Positions 25,201 to 31,139 of a DNA stretch of 64,000 nt are shown piece after piece (the first letter of the stretch is position 1; each line of letters starts with the position of its first letter). This stretch comes from Dipteris shenzhenensis (lineage: Eukaryota > Polypodiophyta > Polypodiopsida > Gleicheniales): the NCBI GenBank assembly GCA_047967505.1, contig CM106540.1, one strand, 5' to 3'. Below the pieces are notes generated by a model. It was not told the DNA's origin. It did not search any database and worked only from the letters and a program-made list of their open reading frames with translations. A program made the translations under genes and the position numbers.

Positions 25201-28095
25201 TGGTGCAGCACCGCACTTGGTTTTCATCACTTATTCAAGGCATGTCAGCAGGACCCCACATTCCTTATCACACAGGGGACGTGGGGGCCGCTCGAGAGTA
25301 TCCCGCAGCACCTAGCAGAGGCTGATATAGGAGCTCAGGAGAGGCAGCCAGTCTGGGAGATTATTAGCAGCATCGCAGGATGGCACATTTGGACCTCGCG
25401 CTGCGCGCAGATCCTCGGTGGCACCTCCTTATCAACTGCCCAGATCATGACTGATATTTGGAGCGAGATTATTCATACCCTCAGAGGCCAGTGGGACCAG
25501 ATACAGGGGGACTCCCGGGCCGGTCGGGAGAAGCAGAGACGCTTCCTTCGGGTTTGGGACACACAGGGCCTCTTCTTCGAGCAGACTTCGCAGGGCCTTC
25601 GGTGGCGCTACTCACCACCTCTCTAGCTGTTCATTCACACTCGCCTTATCCCTCCGTGAGAGAGTGCTTTACTTTTTTGTTACCTTTTGGGCTGCGTCCG
25701 ATTTATGAACGCAGCCCGTCAGCTACAAGGCTGACCTCTTGTATCTTGTTCTCGAAGTAATATAATTAGCACTGTTTTTTCGGAAAAAAATCTAATTTTT
25801 GTTTGACCAACTTTATTATGAGCTTTTTGGTGGCAGAACAAGTTGTGCTTAGTGAAACATGATGTGAAAATGCTAAGTGGTAGTTTATTTAAATGGTAGT
25901 TTATGCTAAATGCAAAACAAAATGCAAAAAATGCTAAATGGTAGTTTATCAAATTTAACTCATCATTATTGGAAGCCCACATACTTTACTAGTACAAAGT
26001 TAACAAAAGATACTCGAGTGATCAATTCCTAACTGTACTTTCCTTCATTCTAATGAATAAACTATTTAGATTAACCTCTTCAAGAAGACCATAACATGAA
26101 AGTCTAATCAAATTTTCTATTTTATACATATAAGAGAATGATAAACAATAATTCATTATGAATATTTATTGACTACCCTATCTGAAGGAGTGTTATTTTT
26201 ATCTTTTGCAGTTCTCCAAGTATAAAGCCAATTCTTCCCTATTTGGGGAAGGGGGCCCTTAGTGGGTATAGGGAGCCAGTCTGGTGTCGTCTACATTCTC
26301 TCTTTAACACTAATCTCTCTATGGTGCATATGCATACGCCTCGCAAAAAGGTTTAAAGAAGGTCTTGCTGTGCATTACACAATCGTTAACCGTAGCATGT
26401 TACAATGGGATGAGGTCTTGAGCTGGTCCATGGTGATCCATATTGCATGAGAAAGCTGATTCTATATGTATCCAGGTACCTACATGAAGACATCCTCATT
26501 TAGATGGAGGGAATGCTCTCCATAAAAGGCCATCTTGATCGCACGTGGCTGCCCCATGTCCTATATATATACAGCTGCCATAGATCATCTGATAAGATGA
26601 ATCTCCTACTATGCCAACTGCAAACAAGAAGGGGGCATCTAGTGAGTACGGGGCATCTATTGAGTAATAGATGCTTGAATCCATGCCATGCAACTGGAAA
26701 CATAATATGATATTGAATATACCGGAGACCCTCCAATATGAAGGATGCATATTGGGAAAGATGCACAGCAATGCCTTTCCAGGGGATGGACCAGTTAGGG
26801 CTGTTATAAAATTGCAGCTTATACATAGTGATGTGTGTGGTCCCATGAGGAAAGCCTCCTTGAGATTAAATTGATACTTTGAGACCCTTATTGATGACTT
26901 TTCCAGATTTCCATGGGTCTATCCTTGAAGGAGAAATCTCTGTGTTTATGTGTTTTCAGTGTTTTGTTGACATGGCTTGAAAACCCAGACAAGGTGTAAG
27001 ATGTAGACTCTGAGCACAGACAAAGGAGGCGAGTAAAGAGGTATCACTGAGAGAAAAAATAGATGATAGATGTCTGATGGAGATGGCCAGATGTTTGATT
27101 AAGGTTAGAAAGCTGCCTCACAAATTTTGGGAAAACCCAATTTGTTGTTGAAACTATCATAGATGCATTAAAAGACGTCAATTTGCCTGCCAAAGTACTT
27201 CCACACATGAAATTTTGCTGCTGAAACTGAAAAACAATCAACACAGTCCAAGTAAACTGTTTCCATAATTTTTTGTAATTTCAAAGTTGTTTTCACTTTC
27301 TTGCAGTGAAATGGTAAATCACAAACCGTACAGATGCAGATAAGGACAAATCTCATATGCCTATACAGAATTCGTATGAACATTCTAGGACCCCCAAAAA
27401 AAAATCTATAAGGAAAATCGGTATGAAAATTCTAAACAAAAAAAAAACCATGTAATTTTGGCTCCTACTCATGAAAAGATTTGCCACTGCAAATGCACCT
27501 TGGAGTGCCTGCCAAGCTTTTTGGCAGGGTATGTCCTTGCTGCCCCGAGGTTAGTGGCATGTTCCAACAAGGTTCTACAGGACTACGGTTGGAGGTTGGC
27601 TCTAATACCACTTGTAAAGTTTGAGAGGGTGGAACGAACACACAAGGTTGGAAAAAGCTTTAGAAAGCTGAAGATTGAAACGAGTTGCACACACCATGAG
27701 GTTCGATTTACACACTTCACCTATTCCCAAAAAGAGACCAATAGAAAATGACTCTTCCTTATAAGTAGGGTGACACACAGCTTACCTCAATCAAGCAGGT
27801 TGCCCCTTCACCATCCCAAGCGATTGCTTTCGCTAGCCCTTGCAATACCTGATACAGTGCATAGGCCTCTGGTTAGAGTTGCATACTTACGACTTACAAT
27901 GGCCCATACCAACAGTAGGTTACAAAATACTTTTCTAACAAATACAAGCAAGCTAAGGTAGCAGATTCCCACAGCATCAAGGGCCCCTTGCAGTTGTTGA
28001 GCTTCAGCACAATTGAGTCTCGAAATCAAATCACCTCCAGAAGCACCACTTGCCAAGGCCAGAAGGGTATCATTTGTGCTTGTATCTCCATCCAC
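1060..28095 (-). CDS. argJ: argJ: arginine biosynthesis bifunctional protein ArgJ, glutamate N-acetyltransferase (partial, 4 exons visible)
   Basis: ArgJ moves the acetyl group from N-acetylornithine to glutamate in the cyclic arginine pathway; in plants it is a plastid enzyme. The visible coding parts, in protein order, are 28095-27973 (41 aa), 27848-27786 (21 aa), 1432-1355 (26 aa) and 1205-1060 (48 aa + 2 nt). The first three junctions are phase 0 and all borders fit GT/AG. Family hallmarks run in order: [10 protein letters not shown], then [17 protein letters not shown], then [12 protein letters not shown], then [20 protein letters not shown], ending in GGQPQAFDR. There are no stops or frameshifts, so this looks like a functional gene. 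Missing are the N-terminal half, including the family's ATML self-cleavage site, and the last exon (the GDGxGxGxAWGCDLSYDYVKINAEYTT region). The second visible intron is 26,353 bp. Confidence 0.93.
1355..1432 (-). CDS. argJ: argJ exon ([12 protein letters not shown]...ASSLTK)
   Basis: This 78-nt exon encodes 26 residues ([20 protein letters not shown] then ASSLTK). It matches the ArgJ stretch after CLIE in which acidic and alanine-rich residues precede (V)ASSxLVK. The acceptor is GATACAG|GTT and the donor ACAAAG|GTTAGG. It closes the 26-kb intron and is followed by a 149-bp intron. Confidence 0.94.
1868..2147 (+). repeat. LTR (280 bp) of a copia-type element
   Basis: The segment starts TGTTAGATC and ends GGATTAACA, giving matched TGTTA/TAACA ends. 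It is followed after one base by a methionine-tRNA primer-binding site. No second copy was seen in the window, so the partner LTR has been lost or is too diverged. Confidence 0.6.
2149..2161 (+). promoter_or_regulatory. Retrotransposon primer-binding site (initiator Met tRNA)
   Basis: TGGTATCAGAGCC is complementary to the 3' end of initiator Met tRNA and is typical of Ty1/copia elements. It sits 1 nt after an LTR end. The following roughly 700 bases are purine-rich at first and hold no recognisable gag or pol. Confidence 0.8.
2900..3610 (+). mobile_element. Decayed LINE-D 3' fragment (zf-RVT region)
   Basis: Broken frames contain a stretch beginning [20 protein letters not shown], which aligns with the LINE-D C-terminus at 14030-14100 ([20 protein letters not shown]). 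It is the LINE zinc-binding region upstream of the C-terminal tail. Several stops interrupt it. It ends in a TAGCTTTTTAGTAGTAATTGCTC-type tail module with an A-run and (TG)n. Confidence 0.55.
3560..3860 (+). repeat. LINE-tail modules with (TG)n microsatellites
   Basis: (TG)n tracts lie at about 3662-3690, 3772-3810 and 3832-3856. The module at 3697-3775 carries GTCTC-ACTCT-GGGAC, then TATGAATGTAAATGCTTTCTTAATG and ACCAAAAAAGTG. That is the same hairpin/A-run/(TG)n layout as the modules at 606-870 and 9600-9915. Confidence 0.6.
3861..4380 (+). mobile_element. Pyrimidine-rich leader preceding LINE-D ORF1
   Basis: There is no convincing gene here. The stretch is C/T-rich, with several CCGTA/GTACGG words (for example CCGTACCTACTGTACGG near 4098). 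It leads directly into ORF1 of the LINE-D copy at 4380, so it is probably the 5' UTR/promoter region of that element. Confidence 0.4.
4380..5550 (+). pseudogene. LINE-D copy 1 ORF1 (DUF4283-like nucleic-acid-binding protein)
   Basis: ORF1 proteins of plant LINEs coat the element RNA. The frame starting near 4380 reads [20 protein letters not shown]. After a frameshift near 4605 it continues as [30 protein letters not shown] and [20 protein letters not shown], the layout of DUF4283 proteins. The zinc-knuckle region near 5050-5100 is degraded. The best intact relative is the minus-strand copy at 9864-10893. At least one frameshift and a premature stop near 5186 make it non-functional. Confidence 0.75.
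7060..7073 (+). repeat. Target-site duplication, left copy
   Basis: CTGACAATATTGCA is repeated exactly at 7872-7885, on the other side of the nested LINE fragment. It encodes TDNIA of the host LINE's RT. Confidence 0.85.
7074..7871 (-). mobile_element. Nested 5'-truncated LINE (LINE-A-like 3' end) inside LINE-D RT
   Basis: This 798-bp minus-strand insertion is flanked by 14-bp duplications. Its coding remnant ([20 protein letters not shown] and [11 protein letters not shown]) aligns with the C-terminus of LINE-A ORF2 ([20 protein letters not shown] and [10 protein letters not shown]). Its 3' UTR has the hairpin TAGCT-CTTTTTA-AGCTA (7176-7192) and ends TTAATGAAGTAATTTTC plus a T-run, comparable to the GAAGTAATATAATTAG end of LINE-A. 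Truncation and the TSD indicate target-primed reverse transcription. Confidence 0.85.
7872..7885 (+). repeat. Target-site duplication, right copy
   Basis: Exact repeat of 7060-7073. The LINE-D RT frame resumes here with [10 protein letters not shown]. Confidence 0.85.
8425..9480 (+). pseudogene. LINE-D copy 1 ORF2 C-terminal region
   Basis: A 349-residue open frame runs through the region downstream of the RT, covering the thumb/connection and zf-RVT part. [20 protein letters not shown] and [20 protein letters not shown] match copy 3-type sequence at 13629-13870. A frameshift near 9090 moves the zinc-binding part ([20 protein letters not shown]) into another frame. Confidence 0.75.
9600..9915 (+). 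repeat. SINE-like LINE-tail modules, including a 50-bp tandem duplication
   Basis: The first module (about 9608-9710) has the stem GTTGCTC-CTCTTTA-GAGCAAC, then TGAATGTACATTTTC, TAATAATATAC and an A-run/(TG)n tail. Positions 9711-9760 and 9761-9810 are near-identical 50-bp units carrying an AGCT...AGCT stem. The last module (about 9837-9912) has GTCTCA-CTT-TGAGAC and CACACAAAAAATG(TG)n. No protein is encoded. Confidence 0.55.
9915..10893 (-). pseudogene. LINE-D copy 2 ORF1 (inverted segment)
   Basis: This is the best-preserved ORF1 of the family. It starts [20 protein letters not shown] at 10893, shifts frame near 10750 and then stays open to the left end. It carries the DUF4283-like core ([60 protein letters not shown]). 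A zinc-knuckle-like [14 protein letters not shown] follows, in which the usual His is Leu. The tail is Lys/Ser/Pro-rich. It lies on the opposite strand to the ORF2 piece that follows at 11155. Confidence 0.8.
10960..11155. repeat. GTACGG-rich minisatellite, unit about 80 bp
   Basis: Two diverged units (from about 10967 and 11047) each read roughly TGTACGGATTT...GACAAAATCGTAC(A/G)GATTTTTGA(C/T)AGTACGGG. Palindromic CCGTAC/GTACGG words recur. A G-run (GGGAGGGGGGGGGAGGG) lies between the units. It sits between the inverted ORF1 segment and the ORF2 segment. Confidence 0.7.
11155..11998 (+). pseudogene. LINE-D copy 2 ORF2 segment (endonuclease end to RT fingers)
   Basis: The open frame from [20 protein letters not shown] through [15 protein letters not shown]-type sequence covers the linker after the endonuclease and the start of the RT. 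A frameshift near 11895 leads into [13 protein letters not shown], after which the plus-strand coding stops. The continuation ([15 protein letters not shown]) is found inverted at 12950. Confidence 0.8.
12037..12950 (-). pseudogene. LINE-D copy 2 RT core, inverted relative to its flanks
   Basis: The minus strand reads [20 protein letters not shown], then [20 protein letters not shown], and ends with [17 protein letters not shown] near 12060. This is exactly the part of ORF2 that should lie between the plus-strand segments ending at 11998 and starting near 13230. Motif C is in a broken frame near 12400 (AYADGSFF-like). Stops and frameshifts are present. Confidence 0.8.
12955..13220. repeat. 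(TC)n microsatellite with a higher-order unit
   Basis: A long CT tract is punctuated by three similar interruptions, of the form GCAGCAAYGGACTCTCTCCC followed by TACCTCT. The larger unit containing the tract has therefore itself been duplicated. It sits at the right breakpoint of the inverted RT segment. Confidence 0.9.
13225..14575 (+). pseudogene. LINE-D copy 2 ORF2 C-terminus and 3' UTR
   Basis: Plus-strand coding resumes with [20 protein letters not shown], goes on through [20 protein letters not shown] and [20 protein letters not shown], and ends in the zf-RVT-like [20 protein letters not shown]. Stops near 13470 and 14102 break it. The 3' UTR carries the stem GTAGCA...TGCTAC (14505-14530), ATATAATATAATTAATC, TTTCACCC, an 11-A run and (TG)n to 14584. 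Confidence 0.8.
14588..16900 (+). mobile_element. LINE-D copy 3, partial (ORF1/ORF2 junction to RT C-terminus)
   Basis: The copy begins with sequence matching 5500-5620 of copy 1 (the GGGCCGGATCCTGAG region) and is interrupted by unrelated DNA at about 14718-15092. It resumes with the endonuclease ([20 protein letters not shown]), skips most of the linker, then gives the [40 protein letters not shown] (about 16120) and [20 protein letters not shown]. It ends near 16900 in a fused hAT remnant. Many stops and an internal deletion show it is dead. Confidence 0.82.
14718..15092. repeat. Insertion of unknown type in LINE-D copy 3, with internal short repeats
   Basis: LINE-D sequence stops after CTTACTCTCAATGTA and resumes near CTATGCAGGAGAGCATAC. 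The intervening roughly 375 bp is AT-rich, with two copies of GTCACAATTTCAACCAC followed by GGGATGGTT. Near both ends lie G(C/A)TGGTTTAGAACA/CTAGTTTAGAACA-type motifs. No ORF is present. A small non-autonomous element is possible, but no clear terminal repeats or target duplication are visible. Confidence 0.45.
16903..17345 (-). pseudogene. hAT-family transposase C-terminal fragment
   Basis: hAT transposases end in a dimerisation region with a conserved SER-NWS-KRNRL block. The minus strand here reads [20 protein letters not shown], then [14 protein letters not shown] with HHLG downstream. Upstream is [16 protein letters not shown], matching the usual W-W-x-x-Y-G, P-x-L-Q pattern. The frame is interrupted between the upstream Gly/Lys-rich part and the core. 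The fragment abuts LINE-D copy 3, so one inserted into or recombined with the other. Confidence 0.7.
17672..18051 (+). repeat. Probable LTR preceding a primer-binding site (left border uncertain)
   Basis: The sequence ending AGTTCTTCACA lies 2 nt before a perfect Met-tRNA PBS, so it should be an LTR 3' end. A TGTGACAC at 17672 or TGTTTAGG at 17709 could be its start. Only one copy was seen. Confidence 0.45.
18054..18065 (+). promoter_or_regulatory. Retrotransposon primer-binding site
   Basis: TGGTATCAGAGC followed by AATGG, the classic copia PBS. A frame follows (about 18110-18410) with [20 protein letters not shown], which could be a gag start, but it shows no diagnostic domain. Confidence 0.8.
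18520..19225 (+). promoter_or_regulatory. C-rich LINE-A 5' leader (internal promoter region)
   Basis: About 700 bp are almost pure C/T with CG steps on the plus strand (repeated CCTCGCACCTCCGCCTCACC-like words), and the opposite strand is correspondingly G-rich. LINE 5' UTRs normally hold an internal promoter, and this tract fills that position. Open frames on either strand here are compositional artefacts. Confidence 0.6.
19248..21286 (+). pseudogene. LINE-A ORF1 (DUF4283-like, CCHC zinc knuckle, proline-rich)
   Basis: The start is [20 protein letters not shown] at 19248. An N-terminal DUF4283-like RNA-binding region follows ([40 protein letters not shown]). Next is a perfect zinc knuckle [14 protein letters not shown] (19887-19928), a basic stretch ([14 protein letters not shown]), a long proline-rich linker and a C-terminal folded region ([17 protein letters not shown] to [10 protein letters not shown]). 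It would be about 680 residues. Breaks are TAG codons at 19851 and 20141 and one frameshift near 19990-20040. The stop TGA overlaps the ORF2 start. Confidence 0.85.
21283..25626 (+). pseudogene. LINE-A ORF2: endonuclease, reverse transcriptase, zf-RVT
   Basis: ORF2 nicks target DNA and copies the RNA into it. The endonuclease carries SWNVNGF, LLQEHK, NIYAPTD, GGDFNN and SDHAPVLL. The RT carries RQWRPITLL, motif [14 protein letters not shown] (Ala to Pro in the usual KAYD), motif B VRQGCPL and motif [11 protein letters not shown] (about 23435). The C-terminal zf-RVT region reads [20 protein letters not shown] with [19 protein letters not shown] missing C in the CCCC run of motif B (about 23310) shifts the frame. 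A TAG at 23976 and a further shift before 24070 follow. The last frame then stays open for 518 codons. Confidence 0.9.
25689..25735 (+). promoter_or_regulatory. Two adjacent hairpins in the LINE-A 3' UTR
   Basis: GGGCTGCGT (25689-25697) pairs with ACGCAGCCC (25709-25717). Directly next, GTCAGC (25718-25723) pairs with GCTGAC (25730-25735). Both stems are perfect. They precede CTCGAAGTAATATAATTAG at the element's end. Stringent-type LINEs use 3' hairpins for recognition by their own RT, and such a role is inferred here. Confidence 0.7.
25800..26210. other. AT-rich spacer without recognisable genes
   Basis: The only structure seen is a short direct repeat of GGTAGTTTAT/TGCTAAATG words near 25880-25950. 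No coding or structural element was recognised. Confidence 0.6.
26211..26410 (+). repeat. LTR 3'-end-like repeat, diverged copy of 40131-40331
   Basis: Both copies share TTCTCCAAGTATAAAG at the left, a GGGGAAGGGGGCCC-like block, AAAGGTTTAAAGAAGGTCTTGC and a common end GCATGTTACA. The left copy continues ATGGGATGAGG and the right copy TAGGGGGCCTCATCC. The shared end probably marks the 3' edge of an LTR. Divergence is substantial. Confidence 0.5.
26740..27000 (+). pseudogene. Copia integrase remnant
   Basis: The translation shows [20 protein letters not shown], then a stop, [16 protein letters not shown], another stop and [10 protein letters not shown]. This is the diagnostic start of Ty1/copia integrase ([12 protein letters not shown]...YFVTFIDDFSR..WVY..K.KS). 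Two in-frame stops and no flanking pol show it is a short relic. Confidence 0.8.
27598..27610 (-). promoter_or_regulatory. Retrotransposon primer-binding site (one mismatch)
   Basis: The minus strand reads TGGTATTAGAGCC, one base from the Met-tRNA PBS found elsewhere in the window. It sits 2 nt from the end (TTTACA) of the adjoining LTR. Confidence 0.65.
27613..27775 (-). repeat. Short LTR (about 163 bp) abutting the argJ splice donor
   Basis: On the minus strand it would start TGTCACCCTACTTATAAGG and end AACTTTACA, giving TG...CA ends, followed by the PBS at 27598-27610. A TATA-like CTTATAAGG lies near its start. Its outer edge is about 10 nt inside the intron, just past the donor of exon 27786-27848. 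The left partner LTR was not seen. Confidence 0.5.
27786..27848 (-). CDS. argJ: argJ exon ([21 protein letters not shown])
   Basis: This 63-nt exon encodes 21 residues ending [14 protein letters not shown], a strongly conserved ArgJ segment. The acceptor is TGTATCAG|GTA and the donor ATTGAG|GTAAGC. It continues the previous exon in phase 0 (GALDA|VLQG). Immediately downstream the 26-kb intron begins, and an LTR-like sequence starts about 10 nt past the donor. Confidence 0.95.
27973..28095 (-). CDS. argJ: argJ exon ([10 protein letters not shown]...GALDA)
   Basis: This 123-nt exon encodes 41 residues, beginning [20 protein letters not shown]. The DGDTSTND signature belongs to the beta-chain half of ArgJ. 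The acceptor is read as GTCAGTAG|GTG: the in-frame codon before GTG is TAG, so the border must fall after it. The donor is GCT|GTGGGA. The next intron is only 124 bp. No upstream exon was recognised between 28096 and 64000. Confidence 0.93.
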
Positions 28096-28559
28096 CTACT
28101 GACATGAAGGTTTAGATTACCAAGGAGTCGTTAGCATCAGACAGCTGCAATACCATAAACAAAATTTCCTAACCATCAAGGCACTTCATTGAAAAGCTTG
28201 CCAAGGGCCAACCTTTTCAAATCTGCAATCTAGGACATAAGAACTCATACACATGTATATTCGTCTTATTTACAATAAAAATGTTCGCATTACAATAAAC
28301 CATCACACAACAAATAAATTTTCAACACCATGCCATTCTCTCAGTTTACCACTCAATATAATAGCTGCCCACCAAGTGAATTTCAGAATTCGGGGCATCA
28401 TTACTGTTAAGGGTCGCATTGTAAATTGCAAGAGTTGACGACTGCAAAGAAACAGTGACTAGCTCCTCCCATGCTTGAAGACGCATGGAAATTATACCGC
28501 AACCCTGTCTTTGGTTTCAGAAGTTGGCAATCTACATTCTTCCATACGGAAGGTTTTCT

Positions 28560-29160
28560 AACGCCTATCCAAAAAATCTAAGACTACAAAGATACTATGT
28601 CGATTGAAAATTTATGCAAGATGGAAAGTGATGCTACATGCTTAGCCTTTCTGTCATGCCACGCTGGCCCTCGGTCAGGGGCAAAGGAGGGATGCAAGCC
28701 CTGAATAAAATGCAGCAACCTTGCCCTCTCAAACATCATGTACAAATAGGAAAGCCTCCAAAAATGCTGCCAGTCTATGATAATGAGTAAAGATTTGTCA
28801 AGTAATGCTCCAATACTAGTGGAGATACAAAGATGGTGACCATCAGCCCCACAAACTGTGCCCACATAGTGAGAGTCCCTCATGTATCGCCACCATGTGT
28901 GAGCATAATCCTGCAAATGCATCCTTGTAGATATGATGGCTCCTTACATTCTACTTGGGATAGAAGCAGAAGTAATCTTCCAGTTTTGTGACCCATTCCT
29001 TCAGCTCATTAGAGGTGCATGCAGCACCTTTAACCTTTGGCACCATGAGCTTATCCTTGACATCTTTCGGAGTAGAATTTCTGTTTTGCCCACCCCCAAA
29101 TCTGCTCAAGGTTCACATAATGATTGAACCACCTCTTGTCATGGATGTCTAGGGGTAAGG
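28560..29160 (-). pseudogene. Retrotransposon gag-like remnant
   Basis: Minus-strand frames contain NELKEWVTKLEDYFCFYPK, then HLQDYAHTWWRYMRD in a shifted frame. Retrotransposon gag proteins typically have W...L..YF.FYP followed by a region with A..WW. Only this region is recognisable, and protease, RT and integrase were not found nearby. It lies in the intron upstream of argJ exon 27973-28095. Confidence 0.5.
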
Positions 29161-30640
29161 CACGGTATGAGGGCAAAGCCTGGGGCATCATATCATCAAT
29201 AGCAGGCTGCTATCCATAACCAAATCCTTGTTAAATGCACACAGGTTGTGTATGACTGTATGTGCTCATTGGTGGTAAAATAGGACGATGACCGTGCCTA
29301 TGTAGGCCAAATGCATCTCGAAGTGGAAATTGCGTACCAAAAGACTAAGAGGGCCTCTCCCAATGCTGTGAATTCCTATGCAAACCCGAAGCAATTCTAT
29401 TGGATGGCTCCATCTGCAAGGGTGAAGAGACATGTGAGCTAGATGGTGGCCTCAAGACTGACAAGAGCGTGCTTGGAGGTGCAGAGAATGAGTCCTCAGC
29501 ACTAAGGTAATCCCCATACTAGGCAAACTGCTCAAACTCAAATGACCTAAAAGACTGAAATCCAAAAGTACTTTGAAACATCTGCCACCATAAAACCTAT
29601 GCACATTGCATAGAATGCATCCTAGCTGTCCAAATGATCCCCATGCTAGGGAACAGGCCGTTGCCTTTGTTCTGAACTACATGTTCAGCAACTTGATTTA
29701 ACAGCTAGGAGACTTGTTGACCGAGTTGCTTCCCCAATCGTAGAGATGTGCCCTAAAGCATGGAGGACAACGCCTCAAGAAATTGTGTCTGTATATCAAC
29801 AGATGCAAAAGACAAGGGCCGAATAGGAAGTTACGTGCCACTAGTGGGTGCGGCCCATTGTGGAAGGTTCATGCTAAGAAGCCTGAGATGGTGGATCACT
29901 GCCAAGTAATGACTTCTCAAAACAAGGCACACACTTGGGTGCCATGTGAGCTGTCAAGGAAAAATCGATCCAATTTGATCCCTACAGGTTGATCCAATTT
30001 GATAGAGATGGCTGTCCCAAATGTGCATGGATCAACATGGAGATGCTCAAGATAATGGTCGATGAAGGGGCTGCAAAATGATGTCCAAATGGACCTGATT
30101 AGGGTTGTGAAAGGCCTTGAAAAAGGTTTGAAAAAGTACTAGTTTTTTATTTGGGAGCATCCGAGTTACCTAAGATTGATAGGACTGTACGACATTTAAA
30201 CTATGACCACTAGGTCACTGAGGACGGAAAAGACACCTCTACCTAACCTGCCATAACCCAAATCAAAGTTAACCCGAGAGAATCTAGCCTAACCCAACTA
30301 GAGTAAGCTTTAGCTATCTAAAATAGGCCAAGACTATTAACTCTAGCTAATTTAACCTAAACGAAAGGACCTAAGTTACTGTCGTAACGCAGCGATGACG
30401 GGGAGTGCAACAAGGGGAGGCAGCACTACTCTGTAGCATAAAAGCATTGGTCACGGGAAGTGATGGAGGGTAGTGACGTTGCATTGTTACCAAAATCCTA
30501 GCACTCCAACGTCAAATACAACCTCCAAAGATAGTCATTTATACATTCATTCCCAGCCATATCCATTCTATTCTCTACTGCGACATTTGCTACGAGCTGT
30601 GTTTGCATTCAAATTATGCCTTGTCCCCAAAATTGTTCAA
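29160..30640. other. Region with no recognised features
   Basis: No coherent coding signature, LTR border or PBS was recognised. Open frames are short and compositionally ordinary. It may be internal LTR-element sequence belonging with the gag-like remnant. Confidence 0.5.
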
Positions 30641-30649
30641 AAAAATCGT

Positions 30650-30995
30650 ATTCTTGCTACTATGCAAGTACGACGTGGTCATTGGGTGCAAGAGGCATTA
30701 TCTTCGTACATGCTCATTGGGATAAGATAGAAAGTAGCACGGATATGTTATATCATGTCGAAAAACCATTGGAGGCACCTTGTTGGGGGAGACAAACTCT
30801 TTTTTTTCGCCACCAAATTCTTGCTACAATGCAAGTACGACGTGGTCATTGGGTGCAAGAGGCATTATCTCCGTACATGCTCATTGGGATAAGGTAGAAA
30901 GTAGCACGGATGCATTATATATCGAAATCTCCTATAGAAACACAATTGGAGGCACCTTGTGGGGGCAGACGAACTCTTTTTTTTGCCACCATCGA
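30650..30995. repeat. Tandem duplication, unit about 167 bp
   Basis: ATTCTTGCTAC(T/A)ATGCAAGTACG starts at 30650 and again at 30817. Both units then share CGTGGTCATTGGGTGCAAG, AGGCATTATCT(T/C)CGTACATGC, GAAAGTAGCACGGAT and TTGGAGGCACCTTG, and each ends in an ACAAACTC/ACGAACTC plus T-run. The second unit carries a short insertion. Confidence 0.9.
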
Positions 30996-31139
30996 CTTTT
31001 TAAGATCTTTTTTCTACAAGCAGAAGGAAAACAATTCCTCTCCATTCCACGCCTTGCCACCGTGATTTGTGCGCCTTCTCTAAATAAGGCTAAACTGTAA
31101 GAACCGAACAGCTTGAAGTAATATAGGCCATAGTTATAC

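Larger units (their letters stand above)
18500..25790 (+). mobile_element. LINE-A, nearly complete plant L1-like LINE (about 7.3 kb)
   Basis: In order: a C-rich leader (18520-19225), ORF1 (19248-21286), ORF2 (21283-25626) and a 3' UTR of about 160 bp with two hairpins, ending TAATATAATTAGCACTG plus a T/A-rich tail. ORF1 and ORF2 overlap by the tetranucleotide ATGA. Only three in-frame TAG codons and about three 1-nt frameshifts separate it from an intact element, so it is the youngest LINE in the window. Its GC content is clearly higher than its neighbours. It lies in the giant argJ intron, antisense to the gene. Confidence 0.92.
1433..27785 (-). other. argJ: Giant argJ intron (26,353 bp) filled with nested transposable elements
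   Basis: The interval lies between the donor after CLIE (27786) and the acceptor before VQVT (1432) of one uninterrupted reading frame. It contains two LTR/PBS pieces plus a third LTR at its 5' border, several LINE copies, a hAT fragment, copia integrase remnants and microsatellites. The neighbouring introns are 124 and 149 bp. All large mobile elements between 1.8 and 27.8 kb are therefore intronic passengers. Confidence 0.9.
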
